Source: a virus
Direction: 5' to 3' (one strand)
Length of the DNA: 55,324 nt
IMG/VR virus record: IMGVR_UViG_3300031673_000055
Location: 1 to 55,324 of that record
Every line of letters begins with the position of its first letter. The stretch's first letter is position 1. Both the position numbers and the translations under genes were made by a program. Below, piece by piece: positions 1 to 6,409 of the stretch. The notes beneath the pieces were generated by a model that searched no databases, was not told where the DNA came from, and saw only the letters and a list, made by a program, of their open reading frames with translations.

Positions 1-6
1 TGTCAT
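1..6 (-). CDS. First two codons of the 178-aa gene seen whole at 52278-52814
   Basis: The reverse complement of bases 1-6 reads ATG ACA, the first two codons of the coiled-coil protein encoded at 52278-52814. The window therefore opens inside this gene. Confidence 0.9.
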
Positions 7-26
7 TTTTCGTTCCTTTTTTTTGC

Positions 27-341
27 CTAATCAATAATATTTTCTGAATTAGTCCATAGGATAATTGATTTATTGCCTATATAAGCCCTTACTTTTGATA
101 TACCCCATGAGTTACTTAAAACAGTTACAGGAATATCAGGTTTTGTAACTATACACAAAGTATTACTAACTAAAAAATTAATTGCATAATCATCTTTATC
201 ATTAATTGCATCTAGTAATTGATTGAAATAATTTTCAGATATACATGCAGGATAACCACCAACTGTTACTTTTGCTTGAGCTGATACATTTATTCCTAAA
301 GTTAAAGCAACGCATATTATTAATGTTTTAATTTTATTCAT
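27..341 (-). CDS. Small secreted protein of unknown function (104 aa)
   Basis: The N-terminus (MNKIKTLIICVALTLGINVSAQA, about 23 residues) is a classical Sec signal peptide with an AQA cleavage motif. The mature part is about 81 aa with two cysteines, compatible with one periplasmic disulfide. I recognise no family. It is the third gene of a four-gene - strand island whose last gene lies across the window junction (52278-52814), under the operator-promoter at 877-905. An exported accessory product in such an island could act at the envelope, for example in superinfection exclusion, but that is speculation. The one terminal-repeat difference falls here: residue 72 is Val in this copy and Ala in the copy at 52835-53149. 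Confidence 0.7.
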   Translation of the reverse strand: MNKIKTLIICVALTLGINVSAQAKVTVGGYPACISENYFNQLLDAINDKDDYAINFLVSNTLCIVTKPDIPVTVLSNSWGISKVRAYIGNKSIILWTNSENIID

Positions 342-364
342 TTTTTTATTCTCCTGTTAGTTAT

Positions 365-610
365 TTAATATTGAGCTTTGCAAGATTTAGAGCAGAATTT
401 ACCCCATCCTCTTTTTATATCAGCTTTTTTAGCTACAAAACCGCATTTGCAATTTTTACATTCAACTAATTTCTTATTGCTAGGTAAATTATCGTAAAAG
501 CCATTAGCTTTATTTTGTAAATATTGTTTTCTTTCAGCTTCATGTATTTTGTGCCTTGCGCTACAAAAATTTCTACCATCTAAAAACTCTATATCTTTAT
601 ACCTACCCAT
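365..610 (-). CDS. Small treble-clef/zinc-ribbon protein (81 aa)
   Basis: The C-terminal half carries CKNCKCGF, about 15 basic residues, then GKFCSKSCKAQY. This is a C-x2-C ... C-x3-C arrangement typical of a treble-clef zinc finger, of the kind that accompanies phage HNH or DNA-binding proteins. No nuclease motif is visible, so nucleic-acid binding is the only reasonable inference. Its start overlaps the stop of the upstream gene (TAATG at 610), indicating translational coupling in the - strand island. Confidence 0.65.
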   Translation of the reverse strand: MGRYKDIEFLDGRNFCSARHKIHEAERKQYLQNKANGFYDNLPSNKKLVECKNCKCGFVAKKADIKRGWGKFCSKSCKAQY

Positions 611-843
611 TAAATACCTAATTCATTTAAAATATTATCAATTTCTTTTTTACTAATTGGCTTTGCTTTACCAACTTTATAACCAGCTCTACGCAATTGC
701 AAAATTACATTATGAGCATCAAAATTAAATACCGATGCAACGCCATTCATTTTAACCGCCATTTCACGCCATGCAGTTTCACCCTCTTTAGATTGAGCTA
801 TAAATCTTGTAAACATTTTATCTTGAGTATAAGTTAAATCCAT
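610..843 (-). CDS. Hypothetical protein, first gene of the - strand island (77 aa)
   Basis: No family is recognised. The protein is mixed alpha/beta with a basic C-terminal half and no cysteines or membrane segment. It is the first gene behind the promoter at 877-905 and is coupled to the zinc-finger gene downstream. The leader has an AAGGAATAAG ribosome binding site before the ATG. Confidence 0.6.
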   Translation of the reverse strand: MDLTYTQDKMFTRFIAQSKEGETAWREMAVKMNGVASVFNFDAHNVILQLRRAGYKVGKAKPISKKEIDNILNELGI

Positions 844-876
844 AATCTTATTCCTTTATTTTAAATCCCTACACCC

Positions 877-905
877 TTTATATAATAGAACTTATTATAC
901 GTCAA
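877..905 (-). promoter_or_regulatory. Early-type promoter with embedded operator (site a)
   Basis: On the - strand, -35 TTGACG (905-900) and -10 TATAAA (882-877) are 17 bp apart. A perfect inverted repeat, TATAATA-GAACT-TATTATA (881-899), fills the spacer. The same 19-bp element recurs upstream of other early operons. The site is duplicated at 53685-53713. Confidence 0.75.
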
Positions 906-923
906 TACCTATTTTACAAATAA

Positions 924-951
924 TTGCATTTTCTTGTAAATAATATATAAT
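924..951 (+). promoter_or_regulatory. Late-type promoter giving a probable leaderless mRNA
   Basis: -35 TTGCAT (924-929) and -10 TATAAT (946-951) have a 16-bp spacer. The ATG of the next gene is at 958, where transcription would be expected to start. There is no Shine-Dalgarno sequence between. Leaderless transcripts are common in Alphaproteobacteria. Duplicated at 53732-53759. Confidence 0.55.
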
Positions 952-957
952 TATTCT

Positions 958-1401
958 ATGTTTAAAGTAACTCCTGACCCAAATAATAGGCAAGTTGAAT
1001 TCCAATTAACCCACTTGGAAGAAATAAACGTGCGCGGAATAAGGCAGGCTTTCTACGCAATTGGTGCTATTGCTAAAAGAACAATAAATGAAAATGTTTT
1101 AAAACGCCCACGTTCGGGACAAGTTTATAAATATAAAGGCAGGCGGCATCGTGCATCGGTTGAAGGTGAAAGTTTTGCTAATAGAAGCGGTGACGCTAGA
1201 AAAACTATTGGATTTAGTGTAAAAGGCGCGCAGGAATTAGAATTTGGTTTTAGGCAAAACGAAAAAACTATGTATACAAAAATATTAGAAGAAAAACGTA
1301 ATAGGCCAACTTTACGCATTGCATCAAAAGAAACACAAGGTAAGGCTGTTACTATTATGGAAAATGAACTTAAAAAAGCGCATGATGAGGGTTATAGATA
1401 A
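958..1401 (+). CDS. HK97 gp10-like tail completion protein (147 aa)
   Basis: The length, basic character and position match the HK97-gp10/minor tail family. It lies after the head-tail joining gene (51888-52277, across the junction) and directly before the tail terminator, which it overlaps by TAATG at 1401. The family acts at the head-tail interface in tail completion. The central KGRRHRASVEGESFANRSGDA segment and the aromatic ELEFGF motif are typical of these proteins. The ATG lies 6 nt after a -10 box and lacks a ribosome binding site. An identical second copy is at 53766-54209. Confidence 0.7.
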   Translation: MFKVTPDPNNRQVEFQLTHLEEINVRGIRQAFYAIGAIAKRTINENVLKRPRSGQVYKYKGRRHRASVEGESFANRSGDARKTIGFSVKGAQELEFGFRQNEKTMYTKILEEKRNRPTLRIASKETQGKAVTIMENELKKAHDEGYR

Positions 1402-2522
1402 TGATAAAAGCATCGACTATAGCAGGGCAATTGCAAAACGCACTACCAACACAAACAAGCTTGTTTAGCAATCCTGATATTACTATAAGCAGCTTAACGC
1501 GTTCAGGAACTACTATAACCGCTGTAACCGCAACGCCGCATGGATTAGCTACTAATAATTATATAACTATTTTAAATGCCAAAACTCCAATAAGTATAAG
1601 TTCTATTACTTCAATACCTAAGCCAGGGATAAGCGCGACTGGCTCAATAGTAACCGTTACAACGGCAACGCCTCATGATTTTACGGAAGGTTTTGATTTT
1701 GTAGCTGAAATTGCAGGGGCTAATCAATCTGCATATAATGGCAGTTTTGCAATAACGGACGTTCTAAATAGGCGAACTTTTAAATATGAAATAGATAGTC
1801 AACCAGTTACCCCTGCAACTGGTACTATCGTATTATTAAATAATGATGCAACTGGCTACAATGGCAGGCATCAAATAACAGTTACAAATAATACAACGTT
1901 TACCTATCAAACTACATTAACCCCTAATAGTCCAGCTCAAGGCACTCCAATTTTAAGAAGTGGTGTAAGAGTTGCAAGGGCTATCTCATGGGAACGCGCA
2001 ATGGAAGCTTATACAAAACAGAATACAAGCGCGCTATGGGCTTTTGTGGTACTTGGCGATATATCAATATCAAAAAGCCGTAGGGATAGTACGGATGCTA
2101 TACAAACTTTAACTTATGGCGATGAATATCGCACAAGGCTTATATTGCCGTTCTCAGTTTATATTTACGTTCCATGCTCAAATGAAATAAGTGGCGGTGC
2201 TGCCCGTGATTTAATAGAGGATGTAAGGGTTGCACTTTATAAATCAATGTTGCGTACTAGGTTTACACCTGTATTAGAAGAAGCTGCAACTTATGTAACT
2301 GTTGCCGCAGGTGATAGATTTATTCAATATAACAATGCGTATTACATTCATGAATTTATGTTTGAAACTGTTTGTGATATAACTATTGGTGATACAGTTG
2401 CACCTACTGAAAATGTTGCGTTCCGTGATTTCTCATTGATATATATTGACCCTATAACAGATGATGGGGATAATATTATCATGCAAACGCTTGATGTTAG
2501 TTTAGATGATGTTCCGATTTAA
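1401..2522 (+). CDS. Tail terminator-like protein with nested Ig-like insert domains (373 aa)
   Basis: Residues about 190-373 (RAISWERAME..., a beta-rich domain with an IEDVRVALYKSM helix) fit a tail terminator of Mu gp37 type, as does the position between gp10 and the sheath genes. Residues 28-186 are an insert. A module with the pattern TPHGL...I-L-N-A...YNG...TFTY is split (28-60 and 148-186) around a second, complete copy (about 65-147, TPHDF...IAGA...YNG...TFKY...TPATGT). The same module occurs twice in the baseplate J protein at 13764. The stop overlaps the convergent - strand gene at 2519. The terminator call is inferred mainly from context. Confidence 0.6.
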   Translation: MIKASTIAGQLQNALPTQTSLFSNPDITISSLTRSGTTITAVTATPHGLATNNYITILNAKTPISISSITSIPKPGISATGSIVTVTTATPHDFTEGFDFVAEIAGANQSAYNGSFAITDVLNRRTFKYEIDSQPVTPATGTIVLLNNDATGYNGRHQITVTNNTTFTYQTTLTPNSPAQGTPILRSGVRVARAISWERAMEAYTKQNTSALWAFVVLGDISISKSRRDSTDAIQTLTYGDEYRTRLILPFSVYIYVPCSNEISGGAARDLIEDVRVALYKSMLRTRFTPVLEEAATYVTVAAGDRFIQYNNAYYIHEFMFETVCDITIGDTVAPTENVAFRDFSLIYIDPITDDGDNIIMQTLDVSLDDVPI

Positions 2523-2755
2523 TTATCATTATTTATAGAAATTTTATATTTTAATTCTTGTTGTAATTTTTCAATATTTTCTTTGTCAGACACAACTTCG
2601 CCGGTTTTTATATTAACCAGTGACCATTTAACATAATTGGTTTTATAGCACTCAATATAAAAGCCAAGTTTATGTAATAACCAATTAGGCAATAATAATA
2701 TTAATAATTTAAAATATATTTTTTTAATCATAAAGAATAAGGATGTTGTTAACAC
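2519..2755 (-). CDS. Small membrane-anchored protein (78 aa)
   Basis: A hydrophobic segment near the N-terminus (KLLILLLPNWLL) precedes a charged C-terminus rich in Lys, Glu and Asn. The predicted start at 2755 is GTG. An ATG eight codons in (2731), directly before the membrane segment, is an equal alternative, and neither has a strong ribosome binding site. It is the last gene of the - strand rtcB island and overlaps the stop of the tail terminator by 4 bp. No function is assigned. Confidence 0.5.
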   Translation of the reverse strand: MLTTSLFFMIKKIYFKLLILLLPNWLLHKLGFYIECYKTNYVKWSLVNIKTGEVVSDKENIEKLQQELKYKISINNDN

Positions 2756-2835
2756 AACTCATTCTAATAATTATTATTAATAATACAAATTGTTTTTTAT
2801 TAACATACAAACAAAACTTCACTTTTCTTTACATG

Positions 2836-3120
2836 TTATTTATCCTCCTGTAGGGCTTGTTTAGCTATCTCAAAATTATGTGGTCTTTTTGTTATTTCAG
2901 GCCACGTTAGGTTTTCTGATAGCGCTATCAATTCCAAAGCGTCCCGCAGCCGCTTGTTTTCGGCTTTTAGATTTTTATATTCGGCTATAAGCTTGTCTAT
3001 GAGGGGTTTAGCATCATGTAGCGCGTACCAAGCATCTAGCGTTATCACATTTGCATCGCCTCTTGATTTAAATTGTGTCGCCAATTGCAAAGCCTCTTTT
3101 ATCTGCTGTAGTTTATCCAT
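2836..3120 (-). CDS. Coiled-coil hypothetical protein (94 aa)
   Basis: The protein is helical and charged, with a heptad-like stretch (LIAEYKNLKAENKRLRDALE) resembling the coiled-coil region of Ea22-like phage accessory proteins, though the match is weak. A strong ribosome binding site, GGGGGAG, lies 5 nt before the ATG. It follows rtcB in the same operon. Base composition is less AT-rich than in the neighbouring structural genes. Confidence 0.6.
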   Translation of the reverse strand: MDKLQQIKEALQLATQFKSRGDANVITLDAWYALHDAKPLIDKLIAEYKNLKAENKRLRDALELIALSENLTWPEITKRPHNFEIAKQALQEDK

Positions 3121-3162
3121 ATCACTCCCCCGCTATTTGTTCTCCCCTGGATAAGGCTTGTT

Positions 3163-4386
3163 TTACCCTTTAACGTTCACAATTTGTCTTAGCCTATATT
3201 TTATACTCACTAAATCATCTTGTGCCGCCATAACCGCACCAATATCTTTATATGCGGCAGGGCTTTCATCTAATACATCCACGTCAAGCCTCGCCTCTAT
3301 ACCTCGCATGGCATTTTTATGCTGCTCAAGGCTTATAAGCTTTTTAGCTTCACCACGCGACATAACCCTGCCAGCACCGTGTGAACATGAGCAAAAGGAT
3401 TCTTTGTTACCCAGCCCCTCAACTATAAAAGAGCCAGTACCCATTGAGCCGGGTATTATTCCTAAATCTCCTCTTCTTGCTCGTACAGCACCTTTTCTTG
3501 TTACAAGTACGTTATCATTAAAGTGATTTTCACGCTCAACATAATTATGGTGACAATTAACAGCCATATCGCTTGTTATTATTTCTTTAGTGTGACTTTG
3601 CAGAACCTTTAAAACCCTATCCATCATTATTTTTCTGTTTTCTAGTGCGTAATTTTGCGCCCAGCTTACAGCTTCAACATAATCATTGAATATTTCTGTA
3701 TGTTCAACTAAATAAGATAAATCCTTATCAGGTAAATATTGAGTTATATGGTAGCGTTCCATTTCTTCTTTTGCTTTTTCAATGAAATACATTCCAATTC
3801 TATTACCCACACCCCTTGACCCCGAATGAAGCATAATCCATACGGAGTCGTTTTCATCAAGGCATATCTCAATAAAATGGTTACCAGTTCCTAAAGTTCC
3901 TAAATGGCTAATGTTATTGAAGGCTCTAGCTTTTGGGTGTTTATCGGTTATCTTGTTATATTGGGAGTCTATTGCGCCCCATTTACTTATAACATCTTCT
4001 GGCAAGTCGCCACCCCAGCCACCTTTATCGTTTTTACCACCATTATCAGTACGACCATGAGGTACAGCAGCTTCAATGTCGCTTCTAACGTTAGATAGAT
4101 TTTCCGGTAAATCATGAGAGGTTAAATTGGTTTTTACAGCCATCATGCCACAACCAATATCAACACCCACTGCCGCAGGTATTATCGCCCCTTTTGTAGC
4201 TATAACAGAACCAACAGTAGCCCCCATCCCCCAATGGACATCAGGCATCCCAGCAACATGTTTATGTATAAACGGCATCTTTGCAACGTTGCGTAATTGC
4301 TGCATAGCGTTTTCATCAAACCCTTGGTGGCTATCCCATAATTTTAAAGGTGCGCCCTCAGTTTGATAATAGTTAAATTTCTTCAT
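3163..4386 (-). CDS. rtcB: RNA-splicing ligase RtcB (407 aa)
   Basis: RtcB is a Mn/GTP-dependent ligase that joins RNA 2',3'-cyclic-phosphate (or 3'-phosphate) ends to 5'-OH ends. All family signatures are present: VGVDIGCG (73-80, metal-binding Cys79), GTGNHFIE (166-173), HSGSRG (187-192), NCHHN (277-281) and CSHGAGR (334-340), whose His336 corresponds to the guanylylated histidine of E. coli RtcB. I chose the start at 4386, not the longer frame at 4482, because of the GAGGGGGA ribosome binding site and the ATGA-type overlap with the 28-aa gene upstream. The length is normal for the family. In a phage it would plausibly reseal tRNAs or other RNA cut by host defence nucleases (inference). Confidence 0.95.
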   Translation of the reverse strand: MKKFNYYQTEGAPLKLWDSHQGFDENAMQQLRNVAKMPFIHKHVAGMPDVHWGMGATVGSVIATKGAIIPAAVGVDIGCGMMAVKTNLTSHDLPENLSNVRSDIEAAVPHGRTDNGGKNDKGGWGGDLPEDVISKWGAIDSQYNKITDKHPKARAFNNISHLGTLGTGNHFIEICLDENDSVWIMLHSGSRGVGNRIGMYFIEKAKEEMERYHITQYLPDKDLSYLVEHTEIFNDYVEAVSWAQNYALENRKIMMDRVLKVLQSHTKEIITSDMAVNCHHNYVERENHFNDNVLVTRKGAVRARRGDLGIIPGSMGTGSFIVEGLGNKESFCSCSHGAGRVMSRGEAKKLISLEQHKNAMRGIEARLDVDVLDESPAAYKDIGAVMAAQDDLVSIKYRLRQIVNVKG

Positions 4387-4469
4387 AAATCCCCCTCTGC
4401 CATGTAAAATTGCTTGCCGTTGCCCGTGATTATCGCCGCTTTTAGCGGGTCTGTGTAGTATAGGCTCAT
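4383..4469 (-). CDS. 28-aa leader-like peptide coupled to rtcB
   Basis: The ORF MSLYYTDPLK...AEGDL* starts at 4469 with GAGGAAAA upstream. It overlaps the stop of the 58-aa gene by ATGA, and its own stop TGA overlaps the rtcB ATG. Such tight coupling suggests it is translated and sets rtcB translation. No homology is recognised. Confidence 0.45.
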   Translation of the reverse strand: MSLYYTDPLKAAIITGNGKQFYMAEGDL

Positions 4470-4642
4470 TGTTTTTCCTCACCTTCTGGTAATTTATTTA
4501 AAAATTCATCGCTAAATGATAGCGAATTCTTAAAATCCTTTATTTGCTTCATAACTTCTAGTGAATAAACGTCTTTTATTTTGCAAGCCCCGCCAAAATT
4601 ATGTTTCGGGATTGTGCCGATATTTCTATCTTTTTTACTCAT
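4466..4642 (-). CDS. Hypothetical small protein upstream of rtcB (58 aa)
   Basis: The frame begins MSKKDRNIGTIPKHNFGG and ends LPEGEEKQ. It has an AAGGAG ribosome binding site 6 nt before the ATG at 4642. Its stop overlaps the next start (ATGA). The protein is charged and soluble, with no recognised domain. Part of the rtcB operon. Confidence 0.5.
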   Translation of the reverse strand: MSKKDRNIGTIPKHNFGGACKIKDVYSLEVMKQIKDFKNSLSFSDEFLNKLPEGEEKQ

Positions 4643-4662
4643 AATTTCTCCTTCACTTGTTG

Positions 4663-4836
4663 TTAATACGGGACTTTATCTTGTGCATCTAGAATACCTA
4701 CCAACTCATTAACTAATTCATCGGTGATATTCATCCCGTAGCTGCTATTTATAGCGCAGCCTAACTTCCTTAGTAGCCTTATTCTAATTTCAATACTAAC
4801 CTCGTCCATACGAAAAACTGCCATTATATCACCCAT
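4663..4836 (-). CDS. Hypothetical small protein (57 aa)
   Basis: The frame starts MGDIMAVFRMDEVSIEIRIR and ends AQDKVPY. A GGAGGG ribosome binding site lies 8 nt upstream. It is predicted helical and amphipathic, has one Cys, and matches no family I know. It lies in the rtcB island, 20 bp from the next gene. Confidence 0.5.
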   Translation of the reverse strand: MGDIMAVFRMDEVSIEIRIRLLRKLGCAINSSYGMNITDELVNELVGILDAQDKVPY

Positions 4837-4906
4837 ACTCAATCCCTCCTCAATATATAACGGCCCTCGCTGTTTATTTGCTTAAATATCATAAATGTAG
4901 TGCATG

Positions 4907-5158
4907 TCACTCTATCCACTCCTTTAGTTTGTTTAATAATTCTTGCTCACCCTCAAGCGCAAATCCACCTTCTTTAATGTTATACTCTATATTGTCTATA
5001 GCGGCTTGCATTAGCGGTATAGCAGCCCTTAGTTTGGCTTCCATGCGTAAAACCAACTTTTCACCATTAACAACCTCTCCGCCATCGTAGGAAGGAGAAT
5101 AATCTTTCACTATTTTTTGGTAGTATCGCGGTACGAACTCTTTTAGTTTAGTTTCCAT
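4907..5158 (-). CDS. Hypothetical protein (83 aa)
   Basis: A mostly helical, acidic protein with a central RMEAKLRAAIPLMQAAIDNI helix and a C-terminal helix ending LNKLKEWIE. No family is recognised. It overlaps the start region of the next upstream gene (5148-5330) and belongs to the - strand rtcB island. Confidence 0.6.
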   Translation of the reverse strand: METKLKEFVPRYYQKIVKDYSPSYDGGEVVNGEKLVLRMEAKLRAAIPLMQAAIDNIEYNIKEGGFALEGEQELLNKLKEWIE

Positions 5159-5330
5159 CTTTTAACCATCCTGATATTATTTTTTCTTTCAAAGTTCCGC
5201 ATTTTTTACATTGCAATATAAATTGAGTCTTTGGCGTTTTACGATTATAGGAAAGGTCAAAATATTGTTTAAAATTATAAATTTTCCATTTATGAATACA
5301 CCCACAATTAAGCCAATCTAATATAAACAT
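5148..5330 (-). CDS. Small zinc-binding-type protein (60 aa)
   Basis: The start MFILDWLNCGCIHKWK is chosen because its ATG overlaps the stop of the upstream 45-aa gene (TAATG at 5330-5332). The pattern C-x-C-x-H-x-W near the N-terminus and LQCKKCG later resembles phage single-zinc-site proteins with a C-x-H-x-W ... C-x2-C-G layout. Function unknown. Confidence 0.6.
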   Translation of the reverse strand: MFILDWLNCGCIHKWKIYNFKQYFDLSYNRKTPKTQFILQCKKCGTLKEKIISGWLKDGN

Positions 5331-5467
5331 TATTCGCAATCCTCATAATCATCATCATAAGGCCCATCATTATCCGCAAAACATGATAGACATTCTTTGC
5401 GTTGTTGCTCAAGATAATTTAATTCGCAATCACATGACCAACAAATATTTTCAATGTTATTGTGCAT
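5330..5467 (-). CDS. Cys-rich acidic mini-protein (45 aa)
   Basis: The frame MHNNIENICWSCDCE ... QRKECLSCF ... DDDYEDCE has two C-x2-C pairs, suggesting one zinc knuckle, and a very acidic tail. Both ends overlap neighbouring genes by TAATG, so it sits in a coupled chain between the LapG-like protease and the 60-aa gene. It is too short for most gene finders. Confidence 0.5.
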   Translation of the reverse strand: MHNNIENICWSCDCELNYLEQQRKECLSCFADNDGPYDDDYEDCE

Positions 5468-6054
5468 TATTTAGTACTCCATCCATTTTCATTTAATCTA
5501 AACATTAATTTAAATTCTTTGTGCATATAATCACTTGCTAACATAATCTTATTATTAAAATTATCAAGTATATATTGCTTGCCATCAATATCAACCGCTA
5601 ATACAGCATGTTGCATATTATCGTGATTAGGCAACCAACCAACCCATATATTAAGCTGATTAGCTTTAAATCCAGCCTCACGGGCAGCGTAATACCAACT
5701 TATAGCATAATCTTCGCAATCTCCGCCATTGTTAGCTTTAAACTCATTAGGAGTAGCCCAATAATCAAAATTAACATTAGGTTTAAACCAAAAAGATTGA
5801 TAATTATAACTATCTGATTTGTAAATTCCTCTTACACTTTCAAAAACATTTACTAAAGTTTCATAATTTACTTTTGCATTACCTTCTTTTATAGGTTGCC
5901 TTTCTAAAACTTTATGCCATTTTTCAATTAATTTTGTGCCATTTTTTAAAGGAATTACATAATCAGTTACATTTTTATTTATATCAACTTGTGCAAATAC
6001 ACCCTTTGGTAAACATAATAAACACAAACAAACTACAAATATTCTTAAAATCAT
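5467..6054 (-). CDS. Exported LapG/BTLCP-type transglutaminase-like cysteine protease (195 aa)
   Basis: A signal peptide (about residues 1-21, ending GVFA) precedes a domain matching the bacterial transglutaminase-like cysteine protease family (BTLCP/DUF920). GGDCEDYAI holds Cys113, MQHAVLAV holds His149 and YILDN holds Asp164, so the Cys-His-Asp triad is complete. LapG of this family is a periplasmic protease that cuts surface adhesins and releases biofilm cells. A phage copy could alter the host envelope or adhesin display, but the substrate is unknown. It is the first gene of the rtcB island, behind the operator-promoter at 6091-6119. Confidence 0.85.
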   Translation of the reverse strand: MILRIFVVCLCLLCLPKGVFAQVDINKNVTDYVIPLKNGTKLIEKWHKVLERQPIKEGNAKVNYETLVNVFESVRGIYKSDSYNYQSFWFKPNVNFDYWATPNEFKANNGGDCEDYAISWYYAAREAGFKANQLNIWVGWLPNHDNMQHAVLAVDIDGKQYILDNFNNKIMLASDYMHKEFKLMFRLNENGWSTK

Positions 6055-6090
6055 TTTATTATTCCTATTTAATATCTATGCCTTACACCC

Positions 6091-6119
6091 TTTATATAAT
6101 AGAGAATAATAGAAGTCAA
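6091..6119 (-). promoter_or_regulatory. Early-type promoter with degenerate operator (site b)
   Basis: -35 TTGACT (6119-6114), 17-bp spacer, -10 TATAAA (6096-6091). The operator TATAATA-GAGAA-TAATAGA (6095-6113) has an intact left arm and two mismatches in the right arm. It would drive the whole rtcB island leftward. Confidence 0.7.
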
Positions 6120-6205
6120 TAGGCATTTTACATTTTATTTTAAAATCACCTTTTTATTTTTTAATAATCAATTTATAATTATAGAATTATAAAAACGGTA
6201 AAATT

Positions 6206-6409
6206 ATGATTGTTTTAAAAATAAATACCGCAATAGCAGGATTTAAGCCTAACGATATTATTAAATTAAAAACAGATAAAAATAATAATATTGTTGATAA
6301 TTTTTGGTTTAGACGTTTAAAAGACGCTGAAATTGATGGTTGTGTAGAAGTTGTATTATCAAAAGACATTAATTTAAAAGAACAAAAAAACAAAAAAGGA
6401 AATAAGTAA
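6206..6409 (+). CDS. DUF2635-like protein preceding the tail sheath (67 aa)
   Basis: Mu-type myophages carry a short gene (Mu gp38/DUF2635) directly before the sheath gene. Its hallmark is an aromatic-x-RRL-x-D motif, seen here as FWFRRLKDAEIDG. The stop overlaps the sheath start (TAATG at 6409). The upstream region 6165-6205 has TATAAT and TATAAA boxes close to the ATG and only a weak ribosome binding site. The exact role is unknown. Confidence 0.7.
   Translation: MIVLKINTAIAGFKPNDIIKLKTDKNNNIVDNFWFRRLKDAEIDGCVEVVLSKDINLKEQKNKKGNK

Larger units (their letters stand above)
1..2516. repeat. Terminal direct repeat, left copy
   Basis: Bases 1-2516 match 52809-55324 at a constant offset of 52808. 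The two copies encode the same proteins, and the only difference I found is 127 A versus 52935 G. The repeat starts and ends inside genes and has no inverted ends or transposase. It is best read as the overlap of a circular or circularly permuted phage genome, not as a mobile element. The unit length would be about 52,808 bp. Confidence 0.95.

Noticed and set aside
1-2516. The long repeat as an insertion sequence or transposon
   Set aside because: It is at both ends of the window, starts and ends inside genes, and has no transposase or inverted ends. A circular overlap explains it.
3158-3526. + strand ORF opposite rtcB
   Set aside because: Entirely within rtcB on the other strand; rtcB has all catalytic motifs.
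4387-4482. N-terminal extension of RtcB to 4482
   Set aside because: The family N-terminus, ribosome binding site and ATGA coupling support the start at 4386; the extension overlaps two small coupled frames.
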